DNA of 53,587 nt, taken from positions 1-53,587 of the forward strand of contig CAZXYS010000029.1 of assembly GCA_964645005.1 (NCBI GenBank), read 5' to 3'. Shown here one piece after another: positions 17,010-25,214 of the stretch. Every line of letters starts with the position of its first letter. Position 1 is the first letter of the stretch. This DNA comes from CAZXYS01 sp964645005 (GTDB lineage: Bacteria > Bacteroidota > Ignavibacteria > Kapaibacteriales > UBA2268). A program made the translations under genes and the position numbers. The notes under the pieces were generated by a model. That model had not been told where the DNA came from. It saw only the letters and a program-made list of their open reading frames with translations, and ran no database searches.

Positions 17010-19100
17010 CTAAACCTCCATAGTCTTCTTATAATCACCTCCGATCATGCCGCCGAGACATTCTTTAGTAGTCATAAATTTCGCCGAATGCTCCGATTGT
17101 ATATCTATCGCTTCCGTGAGGGGCGCTTCGCAGGAATGAATTACACAATCGGCTATAGCTTTCCTTGCTGCTTTCACCATAGGATTATCAGTCTCGGGCA
17201 GATTCACTTCCACCGAAGCCAGTTCACTCAGGCTGTCCTCTACCAAAGGACGCTTCGGCATTGCTTTCTCGCCATCGTTTGCGATTTCCCATGTCATTTT
17301 AAGTGAATTCTCCATCGGACCGGCATAGTCTAACAGCCATCCAACAGCCTGACCGGCAGGAACCTGCTCGCCGCTCAGCAGCATATACAGTATCTTGTTC
17401 CAGTCTTCTCTCTTAGCTTTCCTGAATGACCAGTGACAGAATTCCATACCAGGAACCACTGGCAGCGTCACCTCCGGCACTCCGAGCTTCGCATCTTCCA
17501 CAGCCACAAGATAATGGCAGTGCACCATCAGCTCCAGCATTCCGCCGAGGCATCTCTTGCCATTGATGAATCCTACCGAAGCCCTGAATTCATTATTCAA
17601 TCTGCGAGCGGTCTTCGACCACGAATTTGAGATAATAAAGCCTGCATTTTTATCGTGCAAAGCAGGGTAAAACTCGCTCGTATCGGCGCCGACCATCTGC
17701 GTTGACATGTGGAAATCACCTGTGACTATCACCCGCTCTATCTTATCATTCTTCAGCCAGTCGATAGCGCGATTCATCTCGTCATCAACATCCTTGTTAT
17801 AGCTCTCTCTGGAGATAGTGATGACGCCGACATTGCCATCGTGTTCCGCATTAACGTATAATTGCTGCCATTCCGCCGACTCAATCTCATTGAATACTTC
17901 CGGATACCAGCTTGTGTCCTTAACCCTGGGATACAATTCTTGATATTTCTCGCCAATTCTGACAGCATCTTCGGCGCCAATACTGCGTATCGTTACAAGC
18001 GCTCCCTGCCTGAATTGCGCGCATAACTCGCCAATAGCATTCATGTGCGCCAGATGCGCCCGGTTCTCATGCAGCATGACGGCAGTCATTCGTATAAGCG
18101 AGCCCAAGACCCAGTCGCGGATGTCTATCAATTCTTCTTCATCGAGAGTCCAATTCACAACCGGTCTGAGGTGATTCAGCGGATACCAGTTCTGTCCGCT
18201 GTCTTTGTGATTTACAAGTTCCTTCGTAGGTGTAAACAAGCTTCCATAGTGCTTACTCAGGTCATTAAGACATGACCATGTAAGGAAGTTCGCCCCCTTT
18301 GCACCGATCACGTCATGAGCTCTGAAAGGGTTAGGACCGAACAGCTTCCTGACATACTTGTCCATCTTCCAGAAAGGCATATTCTTCTGTTCATGGTATC
18401 TCAGCGCTGAAAGGGTTATCCCGCAAAAGAGAACATCAAGCACAAATGACCAGTTATCGCTTACCGGTATCGGCATTAACCCCATTGCCCATAATAGCTT
18501 AGTGACTGCCGAAGGCTCATCTTCGACTATTTCGAAAATTTTATTTATCTGGTGCGGGAATGCCGGATGTGCTATCCCCACGCCAAGCTCCGAACTCGGA
18601 AAACCCGATGTGACAGAACGAATATTTATATCCGGGAACGACTCTCTGAAAACCGCGTAATGCGATTTCTTAAGTTCTAGAATCTCAGGTATAGCCTCAA
18701 GAAGGAAGCCGGGATTCATCTTCTTTAGATGCCCAGGAAGATTTTTCCCGTCATAATTCATTTGGACTATATTTGCCATGATCTCAGCAGCCTGCTTCCT
18801 GCCGAAGGCGGCTTCCAGCCCCTGGTACTGCGCGGTTATTCCATCAGGCGCACCCGCAAGATCAAGCCCGATAATCGGCACATCGTACGGAAGAAGCCTC
18901 GACCCGAACTGCATCAGTTTTCCGGCGCCAACAATACCGTTAGCTCCGGAGATAATCATCGATTTCCGGCTGCCGGCAGCGCCAAAGACCTGATCTGCCA
19001 ACTCACTTGTATTCGCGGGCAGTGTACCATTTTTAAAAATGTCGATAACATTCCCCAGCCCGAGCGTTTGAAGCGTCGATTGTCTCATTTCTTTCATCAT
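17010..19100 (-). CDS. 3-hydroxyacyl-CoA dehydrogenase / enoyl-CoA hydratase fusion, reversed domain order
   Basis: This 696-residue beta-oxidation protein has an NAD-binding Rossmann segment first (GANGIVGAG, residues 52-60) and a dehydrogenase C-terminal-like middle around GPNPFRAHDVIGAKG. The crotonase domain comes last (about 425-620). In the crotonase part the oxyanion loop GADTSEF and both candidate catalytic glutamates (GGMLELMVHC and GVPEVTLPVVPG) are kept. Classical FadB/FadJ have the hydratase first, so the order here is inverted. The start overlaps the thiolase stop by one base (TAATG) and is preceded by a strong AAGGAGGG ribosome site, indicating translational coupling. Substrate chain length cannot be inferred. 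Confidence 0.85.
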   Translation of the reverse strand: MMKEMRQSTLQTLGLGNVIDIFKNGTLPANTSELADQVFGAAGSRKSMIISGANGIVGAGKLMQFGSRLLPYDVPIIGLDLAGAPDGITAQYQGLEAAFGRKQAAEIMANIVQMNYDGKNLPGHLKKMNPGFLLEAIPEILELKKSHYAVFRESFPDINIRSVTSGFPSSELGVGIAHPAFPHQINKIFEIVEDEPSAVTKLLWAMGLMPIPVSDNWSFVLDVLFCGITLSALRYHEQKNMPFWKMDKYVRKLFGPNPFRAHDVIGAKGANFLTWSCLNDLSKHYGSLFTPTKELVNHKDSGQNWYPLNHLRPVVNWTLDEEELIDIRDWVLGSLIRMTAVMLHENRAHLAHMNAIGELCAQFRQGALVTIRSIGAEDAVRIGEKYQELYPRVKDTSWYPEVFNEIESAEWQQLYVNAEHDGNVGVITISRESYNKDVDDEMNRAIDWLKNDKIERVIVTGDFHMSTQMVGADTSEFYPALHDKNAGFIISNSWSKTARRLNNEFRASVGFINGKRCLGGMLELMVHCHYLVAVEDAKLGVPEVTLPVVPGMEFCHWSFRKAKREDWNKILYMLLSGEQVPAGQAVGWLLDYAGPMENSLKMTWEIANDGEKAMPKRPLVEDSLSELASVEVNLPETDNPMVKAARKAIADCVIHSCEAPLTEAIDIQSEHSAKFMTTKECLGGMIGGDYKKTMEV

Positions 19101-20311
19101 TACTTGTTCCCTCCTTCCGTGACTTTGAATATTGCGGAAATTCCAACATCACCTGCCGCGCAGCCAAATATCAAAGCATATCCTCCTCCGAGATCCACTG
19201 TTTCTTCGATAGCTTCGATGGCGACTCGTGTCAGGGTTGGTCCCTGCGGATGCCCCCATACAAGCGGGCAGCCCGTCTTATTCATTTCCCGCCAGTCAAA
19301 ATCCATCTCTTTAGCGAAAATAACATCATTTACAGCAAAAGGATTATGGTTCTTGACTACCGCCATATCTTTCATGGACATGCCTGTTTTTTGCAAAAGT
19401 TTTTTCACTGTGAGGGTAGGCGCTTCCGGCATGAGACTCGGCGAGGTCCTGATTTCCGCCTTCGCAACCAGTTGAATGTCAATCTCAGGTTTCAGGCTAA
19501 TTTCTTTAGCTTTGTCCTTGGTTGTGACGAGCAAAGTTGACATTCCGTCGGAAGCATGTGTCTGCGTACCGCCGGTAACGCATGTATCCAGCTCCCGCAT
19601 GGCGCTAAGTCCTTCCGGTGTAAGTCTCCTTACGCCGGCATCGGAATCTACACGCCCTATCACCTTCCCCTGCAAATTCAATACTTCCAAGGGGATAAGA
19701 ACTTTATCCAGAAATCCGTTCTCCAGCGAATGGAAATACTGCTGATGGCGGAAATACGCCAAATCATCTACTTCCTTCCGGGCTATCTTATATTTCCTGG
19801 CGGCAATGCCGGCTGTAGTGATCATAGCCTGTCCTGTCGCCGGATCGAAGCCGAAATTATCCCAGACATCGCTGAGCGCAATCGTTCTCTCATAAGATCT
19901 CCGCTCGGGGAAAACGCCAACCGGCGAATCACTTGTACGATCGAAGGTTAGTACGCCCGCAATATCATGCGAGCCGCCGTGAACTTCCGCCGCTGCAAGA
20001 AATATCGCCTGCATACCCGTTGCACATGCCTGCTCAACATGAAAGCCGGGGACCCTATGCCCCATGCAGCTCGATACAAATGGCGAATTCCAGAATTTCC
20101 AGTGCCACGGGACAGTCGAACCTGTTACGAGATATTCGATTATGCGCTGCGGCACTTTACGCTTACTCATGATATTGCTCATGGCTTCCCCTGCAAACTG
20201 ACCGATGTTGATCTCTGCCAGCGCCGACATCTGCCACGCCGGGAAGTAACTGCTGCCCCATGTTCCGTAAGGGATCCTCACGTTGGGGAATGCTAAGTCA
20301 TTGTTATTCAT
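19100..20311 (-). CDS. Thiolase (acetyl-CoA acyltransferase)
   Basis: This 403-residue enzyme cleaves 3-ketoacyl-CoA in the last step of a beta-oxidation round, or condenses acyl-CoAs in reverse. The nucleophile is C96 in VEQACATGMQA. The NHNPFAVND segment corresponds to the NExFA motif, H354 lies in WGHPQGPT, and the second cysteine C384 is in GCAAGDVG, where classic thiolases have CGGG. These deviations place it in a divergent thiolase branch. It is the first gene of a two-gene operon with the dehydrogenase-hydratase fusion, and together they should form a trifunctional-type complex. Upstream DNA (20312-20761) is repeat-rich and shared with a divergent thioesterase gene. Confidence 0.92.
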   Translation of the reverse strand: MNNNDLAFPNVRIPYGTWGSSYFPAWQMSALAEINIGQFAGEAMSNIMSKRKVPQRIIEYLVTGSTVPWHWKFWNSPFVSSCMGHRVPGFHVEQACATGMQAIFLAAAEVHGGSHDIAGVLTFDRTSDSPVGVFPERRSYERTIALSDVWDNFGFDPATGQAMITTAGIAARKYKIARKEVDDLAYFRHQQYFHSLENGFLDKVLIPLEVLNLQGKVIGRVDSDAGVRRLTPEGLSAMRELDTCVTGGTQTHASDGMSTLLVTTKDKAKEISLKPEIDIQLVAKAEIRTSPSLMPEAPTLTVKKLLQKTGMSMKDMAVVKNHNPFAVNDVIFAKEMDFDWREMNKTGCPLVWGHPQGPTLTRVAIEAIEETVDLGGGYALIFGCAAGDVGISAIFKVTEGGNK

Positions 20312-20682
20312 TAAGAACTCCCGATTTAAATTTATTGATTATGTCTATTAACTGCCTGGTACACATTTTAGCTAAATAGTTAATATTTAATTAAATAATC
20401 TATGTCTTTGTCATGGCTGCGAATGTCTTTAGATCCTGCTTTAGCAGGGCAGGAATCTGATAAATACCGGATACTTCGTTCTGCTTAGAATGACGCTTTC
20501 CAGTATCATTCTTGCCGCGTTTACATAATTTTCAGAGAATCTATATCAAGCTTATAGCTTATTTAAAATCAAAGGATTAAGGTAAGTATGCCGTTAATAT
20601 TATTCTGCCGTTTAATATTTAACTTAATTTTGTTAAATTTAAAACAAATTTTTAGAAATTGCAAGTAGTAATATGAATAATG
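20312..20682. repeat. Intergenic region with repeat fragments
   Basis: 20410-20460 matches, on the opposite strand, the fragment at 13600-13648. 20462-20505 contains a reverse-orientation GTCATTCTAAGCAGAACGAA-type repeat, related to 24713-24750. The rest is AT-rich and should include the promoter of the minus-strand thiolase operon, which I could not pin down. Confidence 0.45.
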
Positions 20683-20713
20683 TTTGTTCAACTCAACGAA
20701 ATTCCTATTTTTG
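20683..20713 (+). promoter_or_regulatory. Bacteroidetes-type promoter for the thioesterase gene
   Basis: TTTG (20683-20686) and TATTTTTG (20706-20713) are separated by 19 bases, an ideal fit to TTTG-N(17-20)-TAnnTTTG. The ATG of the thioesterase is 49 bases further on. Confidence 0.65.
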
Positions 20714-20761
20714 TTTAATTGAATTTCTCAAAATAATCATAGTAAAATTTAAATATGATCG

Positions 20762-21253
20762 ATGTCCGAACTTGACGACCATAGCGCTAAGATTGCTGAA
20801 ATAGAAAACGAGATTCCTCTTTTCCGCCATCGAACCTGCGGCACGGTGAAATTCGAAGATGTGGGCATAGACGGAACCGTCAGCGATATAAAGTACTTAT
20901 ACTGGATGGAATGGACTCGGGCGCAGTATTACCGCGACATCGGTCTCAATATCAATGCGGATAATTTCCTTAAGGAATATCTGCATGTGATAGTTCATAC
21001 TACCTATGATATTTTCGAAAAAGCGCGCTTCTTCGAAGATTACGAAGTTCTGACGAGGACGGTGATTGTGAAAAATTCCTCGATGGTACTCGATCATGTA
21101 ATCAGAAATACCGGCGGTAAGATACTTGCTAAGATGACAGTGGTCATAGTCTTTCTGGATTATGTAACGCGGAAATCTCATCCTATAAGTAATGAAATCC
21201 GTGAGCTGATAAAGGGGTATGAAAGGGAAACAGTGGTGTTTGCGAATGGTTAA
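20762..21253 (+). CDS. Hotdog-fold acyl-CoA thioesterase-like protein (4HBT/YbgC type)
   Basis: This 163-residue protein has the 4HBT layout. It starts with a strand-turn segment VKFEDVGIDGTVSDIKYLYW, then the long helix with WMEWTRAQYYRDIG, then the paired strands of the hotdog fold. In catalytic YbgC-like enzymes the first turn reads DTDxxG; here the second Asp is replaced (G35 in FEDVGIDG). The usual catalytic residue is therefore missing, and activity is uncertain. The gene is divergent from the thiolase/dehydrogenase operon, which suggests a link to acyl-CoA metabolism. It is cytoplasmic, with no signal peptide. The fold call is good, the function is inferred. Confidence 0.82.
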   Translation: MSELDDHSAKIAEIENEIPLFRHRTCGTVKFEDVGIDGTVSDIKYLYWMEWTRAQYYRDIGLNINADNFLKEYLHVIVHTTYDIFEKARFFEDYEVLTRTVIVKNSSMVLDHVIRNTGGKILAKMTVVIVFLDYVTRKSHPISNEIRELIKGYERETVVFANG

Positions 21254-21283
21254 GGGAATTTTTGAACCCGGAAAACTCATTAT

Positions 21284-21656
21284 AAGAATTCCCTCGTCCC
21301 TAAATCCCTTTTCCCAAGTGGAGAAGAGACTTTCAGTGTAATAAGAAATTCTTACTACCTTCTCCCTGTGAGAGAAGGGCTGGAGATGAGGGGGAACAAA
21401 AGATTGTTTATGTTCTAATGCAATATCCCACCTAACTCTTTTGTAAGCACAGGTCTCCCATAGGGTTATCAAAAACCAGAGGTTAAATAAGAATCCACTC
21501 CGCCCTCACCACGCTAAAGCGTGGTTCCCGCTGAGCTGCAACTGCGCTCGAACACCCCTCAAAGAAGGGAAATTCCGTCAGATGTTGCATCTGACGAGAC
21601 GTTCTGAGGCAAGTTAGCTGTTTTTTGCCACAAATGCAAGTTTGTATTGTGAATTT
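21284..21656. repeat. Composite intergenic repeat, copy C (fullest copy)
   Basis: This copy has the same order as 16243-16575 and keeps the CACGCTAAAGCGTGG palindrome and CGCTGAGCTGCAACTGCGC segment also found in copy A. An inner palindrome around GTCAGATGTTGCATCTGAC is shared with copy B. It immediately follows the thioesterase stop codon. A minus-strand reading frame spans it and enters the thioesterase gene but is an artefact of the repeat. Confidence 0.8.
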
Positions 21657-21959
21657 GGGTTAAATTGAACTTTCGCAGCATCAGAAATTTGGAACGATAC
21701 AAAATAATGTTCAAATTAAGAGGTTATTCACATCACTTTTTCAAAACTTAATTTTATTAGATAGAATAAACCAAAAATAGCATAAGCTGTCAACTTTCTA
21801 ATGAAATAATTGCACCAGGAAGTAATTGAGTAGATCATAGCATCGAAGCAATCCATATCATAATTTTTTTTAAAAAAAAATAAGCTGAAAAATATTCATT
21901 AGCGAAATCAATTACTTAATCTATCAATAAAGCTTTGTATAAAAATTTGATACAAAGAA
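21657..21959. other. AT-rich intergenic DNA without visible gene
   Basis: I see no credible reading frame, RNA gene or strong hairpin between the composite repeat and the repeat at 21960-22100. It may simply be decayed repeat DNA. Confidence 0.4.
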
Positions 21960-22100
21960 AATTGAAAAAAGTGTTGGAAATATATTAGAATTGAATCTGA
22001 TATATTTTGCAACATTATAATATATAACAAATTACTTTCTTTGAGGTTCACACTTAGCAGACTCGAAGGATTAACAAAAACGATTTTTGAGTAAGCCTCA
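21960..22100. repeat. Intergenic repeat, copy 2 of a pair
   Basis: This is the counterpart of 28-161: AAGTGTTGGAAATATATTAGA at the left, CTCGAAGGATTAACAAAAAC and a GAGTAAGCCTC end at the right. It sits just beyond the 3' end of the gingipain-fold protein gene, mirroring the placement of copy 1. Confidence 0.6.
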
Positions 22101-22110
22101 TCTATAACCC

Positions 22111-24351
22111 TTATCTCTGCACCACTATCTTCTCTGCCGCATTATGATTTGATGAAGTTACGCGCACAATGTAAACACCCGGTGCAACCCGTCTGCCTGC
22201 CATATCCCGCAGATTCCAACCAAATTGATGCGACCCCGCAGATAGATTCTCAGTTAAAATCTCTTTGATAATATTGCCATTGATGTCGTAAACACTGATG
22301 GAAGTTGTCTGCAACGACGGCAGCGTAAGCTTAACTTTTACATTTTCCGTTGCCGGATTCGGCGAGCATGACAGATCGAAAGCCAGTTCCGGTTTATTTT
22401 CAACACCGACAATACCCTGCGCAAGTATTTCCTGGAAATTGCCAGGGCTTAAGTTATAAAAAGAACCTGTATTAGATTCTTTCAATTGCGCAGTTCTTAC
22501 CATATAAATATATTTGCCGTCTTCCGGCGGCATATCTTCTAATTCTGTTACTGTCAGCGGTTCCTGATTGACTTTTACGAAAACGCCCATTGTATCTGTC
22601 TCATTGAAAGGCAATTGCAGCCTGTAAACATTGAAAGAGTATTCACCGGTTATTTCAACGGGAATATCCCACTCAATTTGCACAGGGTCATCATCAGTTT
22701 GATAGACGTTGACATTTTCCGGCTGCGGTATCGTGCCTGAATACATGCGCAATGTCGGATCACCCATGAGAGCGATGTGGATCTGATTAAGACCGGGATG
22801 CCATTGCTGAGCGCTGCCCTGAATACCATTAAAATAATATAAATTAGCTTTGTAAGTATTTCCGGAGTTATTCATTGATAATTTTGCTGCATAGCCGATA
22901 GGATAGCCCATTGCCATATGATGGAAGTACCAGTGAGGTCGACCAGCCCATGCGCATGTCAATATCGACGGTTTCGAGCAAAGAGTCGCTCTTAAAATAT
23001 TATTTTTAGAATCCCAGTCGCCGAAATAAGAGCCGAAAAGCATTGTGAAAACAGCATTCACAGGGCTTGCAACAAATGTCTTTTTATCGGATGTATCATT
23101 GTTGAATGTTCTTCCTACCCCCCCGCAGCTTACATAAGTACCGCCGCCGCAGCCATAAGCCCAAAGATAATTATCAGTACTCAAGGTATTGAACCAGTCT
23201 TTTTGAGTAACATTTTTTGGACCTAATAATGCTGCGAAGTTTCTCCAGCCGCTGCCGGCAAAACCTGAGAACAATCCGCCATGTGGTGCAAAATTGTCGT
23301 CAATAAGTCCTCGGAACTGAAGTTCCATTTCTCCTGAACGATAAGCATGGTCTTTATCCAGATAGTTTTTTAGAAGTTCAATTTCGCTTTCTTCAAATGC
23401 AGTCATGTTATAGAAGTCCACTCTGCCGACCCTCAGCGAAATTTCACTGTACGAAACTGAACTCTGGTCAAATTTACCGTCGCCCGCTGTATTTTTATTT
23501 TCTTCCCGGTTCGCCGAAGCATTGTGATCGATATTATCAGTCCAGAAATCTTCATACACAGAACCATAATACATATCTGCGGGCCAGGCTCCGTAATGAT
23601 TGTTTGCATGTCCATCAGGTACAATCTTCCCGGAATAAGGCACGGCAGCCCTTCCCAAAATAAAAACAGTATTTAGATTTTCTCGGTCTTTTTCATATTC
23701 TTCTAAAATAATTTTTTTGGTATTTTTTACGGCTTCACCATCGAAACTTTCAGCTCTCTGCACTAATTTCATTACAACTGCCCATCCGTCATTGATCATA
23801 TCATTTTTTAATCTTTCTACCTCATCAGGCAGTGCTTCAGCAACAGTGGAATCTACCAGTAATAGAACTTTTCTTCTGGAATCTGGAGGCAAGATATCCA
23901 TACCTGCCGCCGCATAACCATATCCTTCGAAAGGTTTTGCAACAGTGGTGTCTTTATAAGTTGAATCTTTTTCATCATAATATTGCAAAACCATCGATCC
24001 GGTTTGCAAAGCGGACACCTCATATTCATAGATCACCCCCGGTTCTACATCATCATCAACATACCGGGTATCACTTGTATCCAGTTCAGCAAGATAATTA
24101 AATGAGAAATAATCCTGATCAATAGTTTTTCTTTTAATCATATATTTCTGTGCAAGTTCGTTCTTTTCCCAGTTAAGAATAATCCTTGGCTCCGGATCTT
24201 TCTCTACTGTTGCATTTATTAGTAGGGATAGATCTCTGCTCTTAAAATATCTCGGATCAACAGAATAAGCTTCATTGAAAGCGAGTATAGTGAATGTAGA
24301 AACGAGGATTAGAAAAGTTATTCGTTTAAAAAATGTATCATTTGTTTTCAT
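22111..24351 (-). CDS. T9SS-exported gingipain-fold (C25-like) protein, probably catalytically inactive
   Basis: This 746-residue exported protein has a signal peptide (about 1-30), a fibronectin-like module (about 40-125), a C25-like caspase-fold region (about 150-540) ending in the family signature GDPTLRMY, a second fibronectin-like module (about 545-640), and a T9SS sorting domain (about 658-746: SCSPNPATE, GVYIVRV, KIVVQR end). In gingipains the catalytic His lies in a GHG motif and the Cys in an AC..G motif. Here the matching places read YGCGGGT (about 399-405) and MLFGSYFGDWD (about 437-447). The dyad therefore seems absent. It may be a surface-binding or structural relative. Confidence 0.8.
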   Translation of the reverse strand: MKTNDTFFKRITFLILVSTFTILAFNEAYSVDPRYFKSRDLSLLINATVEKDPEPRIILNWEKNELAQKYMIKRKTIDQDYFSFNYLAELDTSDTRYVDDDVEPGVIYEYEVSALQTGSMVLQYYDEKDSTYKDTTVAKPFEGYGYAAAGMDILPPDSRRKVLLLVDSTVAEALPDEVERLKNDMINDGWAVVMKLVQRAESFDGEAVKNTKKIILEEYEKDRENLNTVFILGRAAVPYSGKIVPDGHANNHYGAWPADMYYGSVYEDFWTDNIDHNASANREENKNTAGDGKFDQSSVSYSEISLRVGRVDFYNMTAFEESEIELLKNYLDKDHAYRSGEMELQFRGLIDDNFAPHGGLFSGFAGSGWRNFAALLGPKNVTQKDWFNTLSTDNYLWAYGCGGGTYVSCGGVGRTFNNDTSDKKTFVASPVNAVFTMLFGSYFGDWDSKNNILRATLCSKPSILTCAWAGRPHWYFHHMAMGYPIGYAAKLSMNNSGNTYKANLYYFNGIQGSAQQWHPGLNQIHIALMGDPTLRMYSGTIPQPENVNVYQTDDDPVQIEWDIPVEITGEYSFNVYRLQLPFNETDTMGVFVKVNQEPLTVTELEDMPPEDGKYIYMVRTAQLKESNTGSFYNLSPGNFQEILAQGIVGVENKPELAFDLSCSPNPATENVKVKLTLPSLQTTSISVYDINGNIIKEILTENLSAGSHQFGWNLRDMAGRRVAPGVYIVRVTSSNHNAAEKIVVQR

Positions 24352-24900
24352 AATCTCTCCAAAATGTTAAAGAAAGTACTTTTATCAATTTATAAGTTTA
24401 ACAAAATATTCCTTTATTTAAAAATTTTTATGTAATTCTACTGCATTAACATTTGAAAATAAACATTCAAACTCTAGAAGCAAAGAAAGAGAAAAGACTA
24501 TAGGTTTATTTTTACTAATTAAAGCTAACACAAGTAAAAGTCTATTATTGAGAAATGTGAATTTTATTAAAAGAATAAGAAGAGGTACTATGTCTAAATC
24601 TCAATTATCAAATCCTATTCCGGATACAAACATTTCCAAACCATAATTCATGTTTACTTTTTGCAAGCCAGTTTACTTTATATTTTTTACTAGAGAAGTT
24701 ATCCCAAAAGTTTCAAAATTAGTATATCGTCATTCTTAGCACAGCGAAGAATCCAGGCTTGATAAACCTCCTGGATTTTCACTCAACTTCATTCCGTTCA
24801 AAATGCCGCTTTGGGGATACTCTCAATAAAATCGTATTATTTATTACAATTTGGTAGGATATTTACTATTAATAGTTAACATCCCCTTAGGCATCGACTA
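24352..24900. repeat. Intergenic region with inverted repeat at 24693-24824
   Basis: The ends GAGAAGTTATCCCAAAAG and TTTGGGGATACTCTC are imperfect inverted copies. They enclose GTCATTCTTAGCACAGCGAA, a word typical of widespread GTCATTCTGAGC-type palindromic repeats, and it has a relative at 20462-20505. The remainder is AT-rich, with no gene. It should hold the promoter of the minus-strand T9SS protein gene at its left end. Confidence 0.45.
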
Positions 24901-24902
24901 AT

Positions 24903-24931
24903 AAAAAAAACTGCAAACTTCAGATTTGCAG
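24903..24931 (-). terminator. Rho-independent terminator of tRNA-Arg
   Basis: On the minus strand CTGCAAA and TTTGCAG form a 7-bp stem around a 7-base loop, followed directly by eight T residues. It begins 19 bases after the tRNA CCA end. Confidence 0.85.
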
Positions 24932-24949
24932 CCATTAATATTGTTGTTT

Positions 24950-25026
24950 TGGTGCGCCCAAGAGGAGTCGAACCCCTAACCTTTTGATCCGTAGTCAAAC
25001 GCTCTATCCAATTGAGCTATGGGCGC
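24950..25026 (-). tRNA. tRNA-Arg (anticodon ACG)
   Basis: The minus strand gives a complete cloverleaf. The acceptor stem is GCGCCCA with TGGGCGC, the D arm contains AGCTCAATTGGATAGAGC, the anticodon stem TTTGA/TCAAA has loop CTACGGA (anticodon ACG), and the T arm carries GGTTCGACTCC. CCA is encoded at the 3' end. A34 would be deaminated to inosine by TadA to read CGN codons. It is followed by its own terminator and has no neighbouring tRNA. Confidence 0.96.
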
Positions 25027-25214
25027 AATTTTGAATTTTGATCTACATTATTTACAAGATCAAAATACAATTTTATGCAATTATCAAAAAAAATCCAAAA
25101 GAATTCTGATATCGTCAATTGCTAAATTTTCAGCTTTTACGACGATTTCACAAGGGGAATAGTCTATTTGCTTTGAGTATTGTTAAATCACAGCTCACAT
25201 GAATATAGAGTGCT

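Noticed and set aside
18729..19475. Plus-strand frame of 248 codons
   Set aside because: Antisense to the thiolase and fusion gene junction, where both real genes have catalytic motifs and coupled translation.
20897..21472. Minus-strand reading frame (191 codons)
   Set aside because: It begins in repeat copy C and runs antisense through the well-supported thioesterase gene.
22111..24351. Identification as the T9SS sortase PorU
   Set aside because: PorU is a larger active C25 protein without a T9SS tail of this type; here the catalytic residues seem missing and a sorting domain is present.
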